Positions 16,924 to 26,204 are shown, counted from the first letter of the stretch. The stretch: 64,000 nucleotides of DNA from Paenibacillus sp. UNC451MF (GCF_000686845.1 NZ_JMLS01000004.1:186001-250000); one strand, 5' to 3'. The notes: generated by a model not told the origin, from the letters alone. Made by a program: numbers and translations.

Positions 16924-17577
16924 TCATCGTTTTCGAAATTCCAGCTGACGCTCAAAGCAAAAGCGGATGATCTTTTGCCTGTCATGATCCGTAATCTCTG
17001 CAAATCTCATCATGACCTGCTGCTTTCCTGTTTCCAGCGGTTTGATACGAACCAGCTCACCCTTGAAAGGAACATGTTCAATTTGATTATTCTTAAATTG
17101 GATTAAAAGCCAACAGTTAACCGTTTGCTGATTGGCGAGCGGGATATATCCGTCACACAGAAATGAAATCCCTCCGCCTCCGACATCATCGGTAACAGCA
17201 ACAAATTTCAGCTGCTCCGAATAAGCAACAGCGATTTCAAGCTCAGCCGGCACCCGCAAAAAGTTACGTCGCTGTACCTTCGTAATGGTTTCAGGCATTG
17301 GCTTTTTAATAGTCACCGTACGGATAACATCATCTGAGAAGCCGAGCACCGTTGTTGTAAAAAAATTTTTCACGCCTCCGTCAGTAATAAAATAAGCTGA
17401 CAGCTCATCTCCGACATACAGCCTTTTTAATCGCCCGGTACGCTCGTTCATCGGAACCTCCATATTAATCTGGCGGTCCGTAATATCGGCAATTCTTGAC
17501 TTGAACTCTTGTTTGGCCTCGTCTTCATCGATCGAGTTGATTTGTATATGTAGAATCTCATTCACTTTCGGCAGCAA
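16924..17577 (-). CDS. PilZ-domain c-di-GMP receptor (YpfA-like, flagellar brake type)
   Basis: A protein of 217 residues with an N-terminal YcgR-like domain and a C-terminal PilZ domain. The c-di-GMP-binding RxxxR is seen as RRNFLR at about residue 103, with the matching DxxGGGISF about 35 residues later. In B. subtilis YpfA binds c-di-GMP and slows flagellar rotation. The start is taken as TTG at 17575-17577, after GGGGAGG. An HD-GYP phosphodiesterase at 39108-40202 could act on the same signal. Confidence 0.85.
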   Translation of the reverse strand: MLPKVNEILHIQINSIDEDEAKQEFKSRIADITDRQINMEVPMNERTGRLKRLYVGDELSAYFITDGGVKNFFTTTVLGFSDDVIRTVTIKKPMPETITKVQRRNFLRVPAELEIAVAYSEQLKFVAVTDDVGGGGISFLCDGYIPLANQQTVNCWLLIQFKNNQIEHVPFKGELVRIKPLETGKQQVMMRFAEITDHDRQKIIRFCFERQLEFRKR

Positions 17578-17670
17578 AGAAGTGGCACCTCCCCTAGAAG
17601 TTAGCAAAAAAGCAGTACCTAAGCACTACATTCACCTATTATTATAACATGAAGGCAACATATGGGAAGT

Positions 17671-17702
17671 AAAAAAAAGAAGAAGCTGCGATCAGCTTCT
17701 TC
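17671..17702 (-). terminator. Terminator of ypeB
   Basis: A perfect 10-bp stem (GAAGAAGCTG and its complement) with a 4-nt loop and eight Us on the minus strand, 9 nt after the ypeB stop. Confidence 0.92.
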
Positions 17703-17711
17703 CTCTGCATG

Positions 17712-19070
17712 TTAAGATTGTGTTACCTGCTGCTCATCTTTTCCAAGGCGCTCGATCTTCTCTTCGGTTCCGGTCTCTCCATTAATATAGATACGATACA
17801 CACCGCCGTTGATACGTCCAGTATATTCATAGCACATTACATCTTCTTGCACATCGTTGCGTATTAAAGCTAAAACCTCATTGTCGACTTTTAAATTCGG
17901 GTTCAGCGACTTTCGTGCCTCTTCTGCTGTAATCTTTGGTGCTTTGATCTCGCGATCCTTGTGATCGAATACATAGTCACTAGCCTGCAGTCCCAAAATT
18001 TCGCCATTATCCATCGCAACTTTAACCGATACTTTGTCCAAGTAGTTAACAATATCGTTTTTGCGACTTGCAAATGTAATATTGGCATTGTTGTTGTACT
18101 CATCATAGGAAACAGCCGTCATATTCTTATAGTCATGAGAGTCCAAAAACTCAGCTGCCGTGTCACGAGCTTGGCGGACTTCCATTTTTTTCTCAGGCAC
18201 ATCCCGAGGAGCCGAGAACCAGAGCAGCTGCCCTCCTTTAGTACTGTAATCCAAATGAACCCCATCCGACGATTGATTGCGAGGAGCTGTTACGCTAAAG
18301 GAATGAAACTCCGTTCCAGCTCCATTCTCTACTACTTGTAATGCGGACGAGTCCTGCATGTTCAAGAACTGGGCAGCCTTTGCTTTAATCTCTTCTGCCG
18401 TCACATCATTTCCTGAGAGCATATTCATATCTCGTTTTTGGTAGATATTCATAACCGAAGGACTCCATTTCACATCGGAGTATTCGGATACTTTTTTATC
18501 TACAGTCTGAAACCCGTCGATGATGGCATTATCTAACGGCTCTTTTTCCGTCGCCAACGCGGTTTCAACGTCCATCCAGCGTAAATTGCTAGCTAGCACT
18601 TGGGACTGCATATCGCGAAGACTGGTAGATATTTCGGAAGCATGCTGGTACAGCGCGCTCAAGGTCCCCATCTCTTCTTGACTCAGCGGCTGCTTGTTAA
18701 GATCTCTCAAAGCAGCTCTGTAGGAGAAGTTAGACATATTGGATAAAAATTCTTCCGTCTTATTGAATGGCAGCAATGTTAGTGGAAGCTGATTGATCTC
18801 GCTCTGTGCTTGACTCGTGATGCGCCAAACATTGATAAGACCTTTTTTGTAGCTGTCTTGGGAAGCCGTATTGACGGCTAACGTATTCCCCAGCTCGTTA
18901 TGCAGCTTGTCTACGTGAAAGGACAAGTCGTGAAAAGCCCTCTGGTATTGGTTTTCGGCTTTAATAAGTATTGAGTTTTTTTCTTGATGTTCTAAGTACC
19001 CCCATACTCCGGCTCCAATCAAAGCAACTAATAAAATCGGAAACATAACAATACTTAATCTACTGTACAT
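17712..19070 (-). CDS. ypeB: Germination protein YpeB
   Basis: A protein of 452 residues with an N-terminal transmembrane helix (about residues 7-25), a helical region, and C-terminal PepSY-like repeats (about 230-440). This matches YpeB, which localises and stabilises the cortex-lytic enzyme SleB in the spore. In Bacillus ypeB is cotranscribed behind sleB. Here the upstream gene is a small unrelated protein and no sleB is visible in the window. The ATG at 19068-19070 follows GGGAG. A sigma-G-like promoter lies just upstream and a strong terminator follows, so it looks monocistronic. Confidence 0.93.
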   Translation of the reverse strand: MYSRLSIVMFPILLVALIGAGVWGYLEHQEKNSILIKAENQYQRAFHDLSFHVDKLHNELGNTLAVNTASQDSYKKGLINVWRITSQAQSEINQLPLTLLPFNKTEEFLSNMSNFSYRAALRDLNKQPLSQEEMGTLSALYQHASEISTSLRDMQSQVLASNLRWMDVETALATEKEPLDNAIIDGFQTVDKKVSEYSDVKWSPSVMNIYQKRDMNMLSGNDVTAEEIKAKAAQFLNMQDSSALQVVENGAGTEFHSFSVTAPRNQSSDGVHLDYSTKGGQLLWFSAPRDVPEKKMEVRQARDTAAEFLDSHDYKNMTAVSYDEYNNNANITFASRKNDIVNYLDKVSVKVAMDNGEILGLQASDYVFDHKDREIKAPKITAEEARKSLNPNLKVDNEVLALIRNDVQEDVMCYEYTGRINGGVYRIYINGETGTEEKIERLGKDEQQVTQS

Positions 19071-19107
19071 GGTTGTGAAATCTCCCTTCTTCAGCCAAAC
19101 TTGGCTT

Positions 19108-19138
19108 TAGTTTTCGCTCAAGGAAGAAGTCTTATGCA
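19108..19138 (-). promoter_or_regulatory. Candidate sigma-G promoter of ypeB
   Basis: On the minus strand TGCATA (19133-19138) is a full match to the sigma-G -35, and AAAACTA (19108-19114) is close to CATACTA, with an 18-nt spacer. This fits forespore expression of a germination gene that has lost sleB upstream. Confidence 0.5.
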
Positions 19139-19140
19139 CA

Positions 19141-19192
19141 AAAAAAGAAGCTTTAGAAGGTACGAACCTCGTGCCCCTCCATAGCTTCCTTC
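19141..19192 (-). terminator. Terminator of the small zinc-ribbon-like gene
   Basis: On the minus strand GAAGCT pairs with AGCTTC at the base of a long imperfect hairpin, with seven Us after it. It lies between the 53-residue gene and ypeB. Confidence 0.6.
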
Positions 19193-19195
19193 TCT

Positions 19196-19357
19196 TTAAA
19201 AATCATGAGCCTCAATGTCAAAATCATTCACATTGTTACAAATGCATTGCTTAAACCCGGTGTCGATCTTGCCTTTTTCTTTACGGCCTCTTAAGATAAA
19301 TCTTTCTCCGCAGCTGTTGCAGCGAATAGTCACCTTCACTCGTTCATTTAAAGACAT
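19196..19357 (-). CDS. Small cysteine-pair protein, unknown
   Basis: A basic protein of 53 residues with CNSC and CIC pairs about 26 residues apart (RCNSCGERF and KQCICNN), suggesting a small zinc ribbon. The ATG at 19355-19357 has GGAGGGA ahead of it; longer starts do not. It lies between prsW and ypeB, facing the same way, and ends at a terminator. I do not recognise a family. Confidence 0.6.
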   Translation of the reverse strand: MSLNERVKVTIRCNSCGERFILRGRKEKGKIDTGFKQCICNNVNDFDIEAHDF

Positions 19358-19407
19358 GCATTCCCTCCGACTTATATTGTTCAATATGTCAATTATTGAC
19401 AAGCCGG

Positions 19408-20100
19408 CTAAATTTTAACCTGTTCCTCTGTTTGTACGACGCGAAGCGGAGAGGTCTCATTGGCTCTTTCCACTTTACGCAAGCTCCGAATCCATAGAAA
19501 GACCATCAACGGGATCATGAACCAGATCCAATATGTTTTGGTTGTGGCAAGTACATAGTCGAATACGCCATGCCAAAAAATCGGTAATAAGAGGGAAAAC
19601 GCCAGATGCCTCGTAGAACGATGCGTGATAAATTTGGCTTTACCCAGATGATAGCCCATGATGACGCCGAACATCGCATGACCCGATACGGGAAGCAGCG
19701 CCCTAAACAACAGGGTTGATATCGAAGATGAGTTAAGAAGAGCGTAAAACACGTTTTCCAACGTTGCAAACCCTAGTGAAGCGGCCACTGCATATACAAT
19801 GCCATCATAAGGCTCGTCGAACGAAGTGTGCTTATAAATAATGAAATAAACGAGGAACCATTTCAGGAATTCCTCAATTCCCGCGGAAATAACAAAACTG
19901 AACACGAACGGATTTTCTCCGAGTGCGTGAACAAAAGCACGCTGAAGCACCATAACAGGAAACACTAGCAGCACACCGAACAAAAATACTTTCATGACCA
20001 GATGAATCGGTTCTGTATCATAACGATCTTTCAGATAAAAGTATGCAAGTAGAGCGACACCGGGCGCTATCGCCGCCGCTAAGACCGAGAAGACGCTCAC
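19408..20100 (-). CDS. prsW: PrsW-type intramembrane protease
   Basis: A polytopic membrane protein of 230 residues. It carries the PrsW motifs: GIEEFLKW (paired glutamates at about 78-79), ATLENVFYAL and SGHAMFGVIMGY. In B. subtilis PrsW makes the first cut in anti-sigma factor RsiW, releasing SigW upon envelope stress. The GTG start (20098-20100) follows GGAGGGGG. It is next to gudB, as in B. subtilis. Confidence 0.92.
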   Translation of the reverse strand: MSVFSVLAAAIAPGVALLAYFYLKDRYDTEPIHLVMKVFLFGVLLVFPVMVLQRAFVHALGENPFVFSFVISAGIEEFLKWFLVYFIIYKHTSFDEPYDGIVYAVAASLGFATLENVFYALLNSSSISTLLFRALLPVSGHAMFGVIMGYHLGKAKFITHRSTRHLAFSLLLPIFWHGVFDYVLATTKTYWIWFMIPLMVFLWIRSLRKVERANETSPLRVVQTEEQVKI

Positions 20101-20124
20101 GTGTCCCCCTCCATTTCTATATGA

Positions 20125-21369
20125 TCAGACCCACCCTCTGAACCGGGCAGCTTCTGCCATTTTGCGAACACCTACCATATAAGCGGCCAGACGCATATCG
20201 ACATTTCTTGTAATATGAATATTATAGACATTTTCAAAGCCTTTTTCCATCACTTCTTGCAGTCTGGCATGCACTTCCGCTTCCGTCCAGTAATATCCTT
20301 GGTTGTTCTGCACCCACTCAAAATAAGATACCACCACGCCACCAGCACTTGCCAATACATCGGGAACGATCAATATTCCTCGATCTGTGAGCAGCTTGGT
20401 AGCTTCCAAAGTAGTCGGGCCATTCGCCGCCTCAACGACAATCTTCGCTTTTATGCGGTCCGCATTTTCAGAAGTAATCTGATTTTCAATGGCAGCTGGA
20501 ACCAGAATATCACATTCTTGCTCGAGTAACTCCTTATTGGTCAGGGTATTTTCGAACAATTTGGTAACAGTACCGAACGAATCCCTTCGATCTAGCAAAT
20601 AGTCGATATCCAGCCCATCTTTATTATAAAGACCTCCGTATACATCCGATATCCCGACGACTTTAGCTCCCGCTTCATGTAGAAATTTCGCCAGAAAGCT
20701 CCCCGCGTTACCGAAGCCCTGAATAACGACCTTGGCATTCTGGATTTGAATTCCTTTCTTCCTCAAGGCCAGATCGATCATAATGGTCACTCCCTTTGCC
20801 GTAGCAGTTTCTCTGCCATGAGAGCCGCCAAGTACAATCGGTTTGCCGGTAATAAAATTAGGCGCGTCAAACTCTCGAATGCGGCTGTATTCATCCATCA
20901 TCCAAGCCATGATTTGCGAATTCGTCATGACATCTGGCGCCGGAATATCCTTAGTTGGGCCTACAATCTGACTTATTGCCCGGACATATCCACGACTTAA
21001 TCTTTCAAGCTCGCGAAACGACATTTTTCTCGGATCGCAAATAATCCCACCCTTTCCTCCACCATAAGGGAGATCTACGATCCCACATTTTAAACTCATC
21101 CATATAGAGAGTGCCTTGACTTCATCCTCCGTTACTTCGGGGTGGAACCGGACGCCCCCTTTGGTAGGGCCAACCGCATCATTATGCTGAGCTCGATAAC
21201 CAGTAAAAATCTGAATTGAATCATCATCCATCCGTATCGGAATTCTAACAGTTAATACACGCATAGGCTCGCGAAGCAATTCAACCATGCTCTGGGAATA
21301 ACCCAGCTTTTTCAAGGCTTCCTCGATAATGATTTGAGTGGAGTGTAGAACATTCAAATTCTCAGTCAT
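20125..21369 (-). CDS. gudB: NAD-type glutamate dehydrogenase
   Basis: A protein of 414 residues of the hexameric Glu dehydrogenase family. It has GGVRFHPEVT, the catalytic lysine block PYGGGKGGI, PAPDVMTNSQIMAW, and a Rossmann GFGNAGSF. It deaminates glutamate to 2-oxoglutarate. The ATG at 21367-21369 follows AAAGGATG. It is in the same order as B. subtilis (prsW-gudB-ypbH). Gene symbol follows synteny; rocG would be the paralog elsewhere. Confidence 0.93.
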   Translation of the reverse strand: MTENLNVLHSTQIIIEEALKKLGYSQSMVELLREPMRVLTVRIPIRMDDDSIQIFTGYRAQHNDAVGPTKGGVRFHPEVTEDEVKALSIWMSLKCGIVDLPYGGGKGGIICDPRKMSFRELERLSRGYVRAISQIVGPTKDIPAPDVMTNSQIMAWMMDEYSRIREFDAPNFITGKPIVLGGSHGRETATAKGVTIMIDLALRKKGIQIQNAKVVIQGFGNAGSFLAKFLHEAGAKVVGISDVYGGLYNKDGLDIDYLLDRRDSFGTVTKLFENTLTNKELLEQECDILVPAAIENQITSENADRIKAKIVVEAANGPTTLEATKLLTDRGILIVPDVLASAGGVVVSYFEWVQNNQGYYWTEAEVHARLQEVMEKGFENVYNIHITRNVDMRLAAYMVGVRKMAEAARFRGWV

Positions 21370-21514
21370 CTACATTCATCCTTTTCGGAGTTTTTTCCAT
21401 GCGAAAGAATGTAATCATGCCAATATTCTTACACGCTCATTACAACCTCATGCATCCCCAAAAAAACGCATTTATGCTTCGCTTACATAATGAGCTCCAA
21501 CAATTTCAGGATGC

Positions 21515-21563
21515 AAAAAAAAGCATTCCTCAAAAACAACAATGTTTTTGTTGAACGCTTTTG
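21515..21563 (-). terminator. Terminator of mecA
   Basis: On the minus strand AAAAGCGTTC pairs with GAATGCTTTT, an inner AAAAAC/GTTTTT pair extends the stem, and eight Us follow. Confidence 0.85.
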
Positions 21564-21596
21564 CCGGCTTATTCATAACTATGTGTAGAGCTTATT

Positions 21597-22199
21597 TTAC
21601 TTAAAATGAGTACACAGCACCTTAACGGCATCAGAGGCAATAACCGTCTTGCCATATTCCTCAAGAACCGCGCGAGTTACAGTAGCCGCATCACCAAATT
21701 CCGATAGAACCGCAATGACAGCCTGGTATCCGCTCTCATCCAATTCATCGGCGTTTAATTGCAGAAACCATTTGTTCTTATACGAAAATAAAATTCCGCC
21801 ATCCGTAACCAATGGATTCAGCACTTTTGCCATACGCAGTAAGTCTTCAAAATCATGAAACACATAAGAGATTTGATCCGTTTGCTCTAATGTTACCTCA
21901 AGCTCATACATTTCTTCGACTTCCTCGTCGTAAGACTCAACGGAATGATGGAAATCGACCTTACCGCGCGTAACGATAACGACCATGCCTTGTGCTGGAA
22001 GCTGCAGCACCTCTACAGCTAACGGTCCGGATGGCTCAAAGCCAAGCTCGGAATATGCCTGATCCATCATATCGCTGAACAGCTCGTGTACTTTAGGGAT
22101 TTCTCTCCACATGTCATCCTTTTGAATGCCTCGCTCCGTCAAGTCGTCGAATGTGAGGAAAATCCGTATCTTGTCCTGACTTAAACGCTCCATTTTCAT
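21597..22199 (-). CDS. mecA: Adaptor protein MecA (YpbH-type)
   Basis: A protein of 200 residues. The N-terminus (MKMERLSQDKIRIFLTFDDLTERG) is the substrate-binding part of MecA, followed by an acidic linker and a C-terminal ClpC-binding domain. MecA and its paralog YpbH deliver ComK and other targets to ClpCP. The place upstream of gudB corresponds to ypbH in B. subtilis, so this may be either the sole MecA or the second copy. The ATG at 22197-22199 follows AAGGAGG. Confidence 0.9.
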   Translation of the reverse strand: MKMERLSQDKIRIFLTFDDLTERGIQKDDMWREIPKVHELFSDMMDQAYSELGFEPSGPLAVEVLQLPAQGMVVIVTRGKVDFHHSVESYDEEVEEMYELEVTLEQTDQISYVFHDFEDLLRMAKVLNPLVTDGGILFSYKNKWFLQLNADELDESGYQAVIAVLSEFGDAATVTRAVLEEYGKTVIASDAVKVLCTHFK

Positions 22200-22334
22200 A
22201 CAGGATTCCTCCTTGCCGACGCATATATTTATAGCTTATGAAGTAAGGTTAAAAAGGTGAGTAAGCATTTATGGCTTGTATTCAATTATATGACTATTAT
22301 ATCACAACATAACAATAAATGTACGAATGACCTG

Positions 22335-22374
22335 AAAAAAAGAAAAGACACGAGCAGTGTTCTGCCCGTGTCTG
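22335..22374 (-). terminator. Terminator of the 112-residue membrane protein gene
   Basis: On the minus strand AGACACGGGCAG pairs with CTGCTCGTGTCT, followed by a U-rich run (UUUCUUUUUUU). Confidence 0.9.
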
Positions 22375-22398
22375 GTACTTCTGATCCATCTACATGCC

Positions 22399-22737
22399 TC
22401 ATTGAGTCTGGTATACTTCTTTTTGGTGATTCTCCGCCAGGATTTCATCTACCACCGCTTTGATCTCGGGCTCTTTATTAATAATTGCTTCTACCCTGCT
22501 AAGCCCATCGGATGCTGAAGATTCTTCTTTCTTCATATTTGAAACCGGCTCGGATGAATGCTGAGCATTTCCATTCATATGCTCTGAGGACCGTTCCTTT
22601 GATTTATCCGATACGTTTCCAAGCGATTGCTTATTGCTGCTAATAGCGGAGAACAGCATAGATTTACTTTTATTATTAAAATAAATAACAGCGGCTGCGC
22701 CAACCAATCCGCCAAGTAAGAAAGTTCCGACTTTCAT
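22399..22737 (-). CDS. Small N-anchored protein, unknown
   Basis: A protein of 112 residues with a short N-terminal transmembrane segment (about residues 3-20, glycine rich) followed by a polar, serine- and glutamate-rich region. The shape recalls YtxH-type small membrane proteins, but no domain is certain. The ATG at 22735-22737 follows GGAGGG; in-frame upstream starts do not have a ribosome site. It is divergent from the polysaccharide deacetylase gene. Confidence 0.6.
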   Translation of the reverse strand: MKVGTFLLGGLVGAAAVIYFNNKSKSMLFSAISSNKQSLGNVSDKSKERSSEHMNGNAQHSSEPVSNMKKEESSASDGLSRVEAIINKEPEIKAVVDEILAENHQKEVYQTQ

Positions 22738-22842
22738 AGCTATCCCTCCATCCGTTTGATTACATATGTATTTTCCGCTATGAAGAGGTGAACCATGCAT
22801 GATAAAATTAGGAAACAACCACAGAATAGGAGAACATTGAAT

Positions 22843-23742
22843 ATGAATAAAAAGCTGCTCTGGGGATTAACCGCCTTCCTGCTTCTTACTGCATCTGCTT
22901 GTCAAAATCCGGCAAAACCAACGGATGCGTCCAAGTCGACAGCAGCAGGAAGTACAGGCTCTGCAACAGGAACTGCTAACGGTAATACCCAACAGAACAA
23001 ACCAGATGCCGGCACTACCACCCAACAACAAGAGAATACGGCCAAATCGGCAGAAGCTACACCCCAGCCTATACCAACCGCTGCGCCAGAAGCAGCTCCC
23101 AAAAAATATAAATTGAATCCAAAAAGCTATGACATACAGCCCATCGATCCTTCCGTGACGGAAAAGAAGATGGTTTTGCTTACTTTTGACGATGGACCGA
23201 AAGATAAGGATATGCTGGATTCTATGCTGAATACATTAGACAAGCATCATGCCAAAGCGATTTTCTTCGTTAATGGATACCGTGTCAAGCAAAAGCCGGA
23301 GCTTTTGAAGCTTATTCATGATCGGGGGCAAACGATTGGCAATCACTCTTGGGATCATATTGATTTGAAAAAGGAAGGCCAAGAAAAGGTTAATCAACAA
23401 ATCGGAGACGTGCAAACGATTGTAAAGGATGTTATTGGGGAAGTCCCTCGTTTCTTCCGCCCGCCATTTGGTTCAGGTGGGGATCTGGTTAAAGCCAAGG
23501 TGAAAGAGGAGAACATGCTCTTCATGACTTGGTCTAATGGATCGAAGGACTGGGAAATGAGCAATAAAAGCAATAATCCGGATCAAGTTGTAGCAAACGT
23601 ACTGGAACAGCTTCGGCCTGGCAGCAACATCTTGATGCACGAGCTCCCATGGACTGATAAAGCATTGGATAAGCTGCTTACGGAACTGGAGCAAAAGCAG
23701 TATGGCTTCGTTGATCCGTCAACGATCGAATTAACGCCTTGA
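22843..23742 (+). CDS. Polysaccharide deacetylase lipoprotein (NodB domain)
   Basis: A protein of 299 residues: signal peptide with a TASAC lipobox (lipidated Cys near 20), a Ser/Thr/Gln-rich linker to about residue 85, then a NodB domain. Catalytic motifs are LTFDDGP (metal Asp pair), HSWDH (metal His pair) and FFRPPFG. CE4 enzymes deacetylate peptidoglycan, chitin-like or exopolysaccharide substrates; the outer membrane leaflet anchoring fits peptidoglycan or wall polymers. The start ATG at 22843-22845 follows AGGAGAA. It is one of the few plus-strand genes and has no obvious operon partner. Confidence 0.88.
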   Translation: MNKKLLWGLTAFLLLTASACQNPAKPTDASKSTAAGSTGSATGTANGNTQQNKPDAGTTTQQQENTAKSAEATPQPIPTAAPEAAPKKYKLNPKSYDIQPIDPSVTEKKMVLLTFDDGPKDKDMLDSMLNTLDKHHAKAIFFVNGYRVKQKPELLKLIHDRGQTIGNHSWDHIDLKKEGQEKVNQQIGDVQTIVKDVIGEVPRFFRPPFGSGGDLVKAKVKEENMLFMTWSNGSKDWEMSNKSNNPDQVVANVLEQLRPGSNILMHELPWTDKALDKLLTELEQKQYGFVDPSTIELTP

Positions 23743-23795
23743 GGTTACCCGGACTTAAGGTAGAAGCTAGAGCGCCGCTGTTGGCAAGCGGACAT

Positions 23796-24011
23796 CTAAC
23801 CATGCTTCTGAAGATATCGCCAACCCCAGATTAGCAAGCCCACTACAAGCAGGATGAACAACCATAACAAGGTCCGGTAAAAGACTGGGAGCCATCTTTC
23901 TTTCTCCGTAGGATGTACTGTTTTGCGCGGGGGGAGAAAGTGCTCGTCCTCCCATTCTTCCTCAGGGCCTTGTTTGTTTTGTAAGTCCATATCTTGTTGT
24001 CTCGAGCGCAT
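23796..24011 (-). CDS. Small C-terminal-anchored membrane protein
   Basis: A protein of 71 residues: a charged, acidic then basic N-terminal half and one transmembrane helix at about residues 44-65. Its ATG (24009-24011) follows directly on the TAA stop of the CPBP protease gene, so it is coupled to it. No family recognised. It may be a partner or substrate of the protease, by context only. Confidence 0.55.
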   Translation of the reverse strand: MRSRQQDMDLQNKQGPEEEWEDEHFLPPRKTVHPTEKERWLPVFYRTLLWLFILLVVGLLIWGWRYLQKHG

Positions 24012-24605
24012 TTAATTCTCTCTCCTGTAACGTATAATACAACCCATAATAAAATCGATCACGAAATGAGCGGCGATAGGAGTCCATAATGACCCTGTCT
24101 GGATATAAATCCATCCAAGACCGTAGCTGATACTGAACACAAGACCTGTCATGAGCCAATGCTGCAAATAGCGGATATGTATGGCCGCAAATAAAATACT
24201 GGTCCAATAAGGCCCCCAAGAGGCTTGAATGGCTCCTCGGAACAATACCTCTTCACAAATAGCAACCACAAGCGACATAACGGTAATATGCCATAAAGGT
24301 CGGTTTTTGAACAGCAGCTCATTGATACCGCCGTCATCGGTAACTTCAGGAGGTACCCATCTTGAAATGATCACATCTACTATTAATACGGCTAATGCAA
24401 ATGCGACACCCCATATTGGAATGGAGATCCCTTGCTTCCATGAAAACATTTGAGCTAGCGATGGTTTTTGGAATAACATAATAATGACGCCTAAAAGAAC
24501 CACCAACAGCTGGGTAAAATACAAATTCATGATCAGAAACCGATCATCGACTTCGTCCACGTTAACTTGTCTGAATTTGAACTGTTTAAAATTAAATTTT
24601 TTCAT
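24012..24605 (-). CDS. CPBP-family intramembrane metalloprotease
   Basis: A membrane protein of 197 residues with the CPBP/Abi signatures: EEVLFRG (paired glutamates), FAAIHI and HFVIDF, which form the metal-binding active site. Related proteins process prenylated or membrane proteins, and some give bacteriocin self-immunity. The ATG at 24603-24605 follows AAAGGAA. Cotranscribed with the 71-residue membrane protein. The substrate is unknown. Confidence 0.85.
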   Translation of the reverse strand: MKKFNFKQFKFRQVNVDEVDDRFLIMNLYFTQLLVVLLGVIIMLFQKPSLAQMFSWKQGISIPIWGVAFALAVLIVDVIISRWVPPEVTDDGGINELLFKNRPLWHITVMSLVVAICEEVLFRGAIQASWGPYWTSILFAAIHIRYLQHWLMTGLVFSISYGLGWIYIQTGSLWTPIAAHFVIDFIMGCIIRYRREN

Positions 24606-24670
24606 GCAAATTATTCCTTTTTTCGACAGGATCACCTATACTATCAATAAAAACATCGAGGAGTTTGCAC

Positions 24671-25588
24671 ATGGAGAAAAGGTTGACCCGTACAGATTAC
24701 TTATTTGTCCTCATCTTCATTTTTATGCTCGTACTCGCTCTCGGCACCTTTTTCTTTGGAGTCAAACTGGGTCAGGAACGTTCCGCAGCGAAGTATGAAA
24801 ATCATGTCTCCCAGCAGCAAGAAGCTGCTAAAGTTTATTCTGCTTATCATCAACAGTATCTGGTGTCTTACTATCATACCATTTATCAACCGTACAGGGA
24901 ATTTCAATCGAGCTGGTTTGATAAATTAAACGAGCTGGAGCTTAATCGTTCCGCGGATGCCTCATTAATAATAAAAGGCTTGTCCAAGCTTGCAAAAGAC
25001 AAATACGATGAAATCACTACTAAATCGATGCCTGATTCCTCGCCGCTGCTACAAGAAGGACAGCAAAACTACGCCAAAAGTCTCAAGCTCTTTAATGAAG
25101 CTCTTGGTAACGCACAAGCCAAAGCCAACTCCATTCCGGGAGCCGAGCTGCTTAAGGTAATGGATAGCGATGCTTACATAATAGAAGCCAAGAAATTCGC
25201 GTTAAGCGCGCAACAAAATTATTATGATTCCATCGTCAAATGGCAGGAATCTGTGACTCCTCAGTTTAAACACGTGGATGTCAGCAAGCCGCTGGCCATT
25301 CAAGATTGGAGTACCCTTCCTTTAAACGTTAAGAACGATTATATTGCAAACCTTTTAGCCAGCAGCAAATTATATAAACCATTCACGCCACAAGACTTGA
25401 CCATCCGGGTTGACGAGATGATAGCTACCGGACAAGCTGCCAAATACAACTTGAACCAAATTCAGCCTGTAATTGATGTACTTCTGGCCACCGATGCTGT
25501 TCGTACAGGTGACTTTATTCGCAATAAGAGCAAATGGTATCCAAATGAAACACTCCCTCAACTGCCGTTCTTTATCAATCAGAACTAA
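24671..25588 (+). CDS. Unknown membrane-anchored protein
   Basis: A protein of 305 residues with an N-terminal transmembrane helix (about residues 10-32) and a largely helical external domain rich in Gln, Lys and Tyr. No catalytic motif is visible. The ATG at 24671-24673 follows GAGGAG. It is divergent from the CPBP gene and ends at a bidirectional terminator. I do not recognise the family; it looks like an envelope or spore-associated protein of the lineage. Confidence 0.7.
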   Translation: MEKRLTRTDYLFVLIFIFMLVLALGTFFFGVKLGQERSAAKYENHVSQQQEAAKVYSAYHQQYLVSYYHTIYQPYREFQSSWFDKLNELELNRSADASLIIKGLSKLAKDKYDEITTKSMPDSSPLLQEGQQNYAKSLKLFNEALGNAQAKANSIPGAELLKVMDSDAYIIEAKKFALSAQQNYYDSIVKWQESVTPQFKHVDVSKPLAIQDWSTLPLNVKNDYIANLLASSKLYKPFTPQDLTIRVDEMIATGQAAKYNLNQIQPVIDVLLATDAVRTGDFIRNKSKWYPNETLPQLPFFINQN

Positions 25589-25591
25589 GAA

Positions 25592-25633
25592 AAAGCCGTT
25601 TCTGACAGAGTTTTTCTGCTCCGAAACGGCTTT
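25592..25633. terminator. Bidirectional terminator
   Basis: A perfect 11-bp stem (AAAGCCGTTTC and its complement) with U-rich tails on both strands, between convergent genes ending at 25588 (plus) and 25658 (minus). Confidence 0.88.
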
Positions 25634-25657
25634 CTTTCTTACTTTCCTGCCTAAGTC

Positions 25658-25984
25658 TCAATCGTATTGGAAGCCTCTTAGTGAGCTTACGGCAGCCATG
25701 CCGCCTTCTACATTGATGACGTCCTCGTATCCTTGCTCCCGCAAATAATAGCATACGTTTGCACTGCGGACACCATGTGCACACACAATGTAGAGTGTAC
25801 GATCTCTTGGCAGTTCTGCCAAGCGTCCCGGTATCGTATTCATCGGGATTAAACTAGCCTCATCCAAGTGGTAATAATCCCATTCCATAGGTTCTCTCAC
25901 ATCGATAATAAGAGAATCCCCCAAATCCTTTCGATTCAGTTTATCCACAAATGATCTCGGATCGATCGTTTCAAAAGGTTCCAT
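25658..25984 (-). CDS. Rhodanese-like sulfurtransferase
   Basis: A single-domain rhodanese of 108 residues. The active-site loop CAHGVRS (catalytic Cys at about 68) and the IDVREPMEWD block are present. It could carry persulfide sulfur in thiosulfate use, thiolation or signalling. The ATG at 25982-25984 follows AAGGAG. It is a free-standing gene next to serA's leader on the other strand. Confidence 0.88.
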   Translation of the reverse strand: MEPFETIDPRSFVDKLNRKDLGDSLIIDVREPMEWDYYHLDEASLIPMNTIPGRLAELPRDRTLYIVCAHGVRSANVCYYLREQGYEDVINVEGGMAAVSSLRGFQYD

Positions 25985-26204
25985 CCAACCCAGCTCCTTT
26001 TTTACATTGCCTTGTAAAGAACAATAACGAAAAATTCACAATTGATCAAGTAAAAACCATTGCAATCCTGACGAAATTGCCATAAAATATGGTTTGTGAT
26101 GAGATAAAGGCGAACAATAACAGCCTTATTCGTCTCAAGCGTACGTAGATCTTGATGCCTAGCATTATTTTCTATTTGGGTCTGAGCATCCGTTTCGACA
26201 CCTA

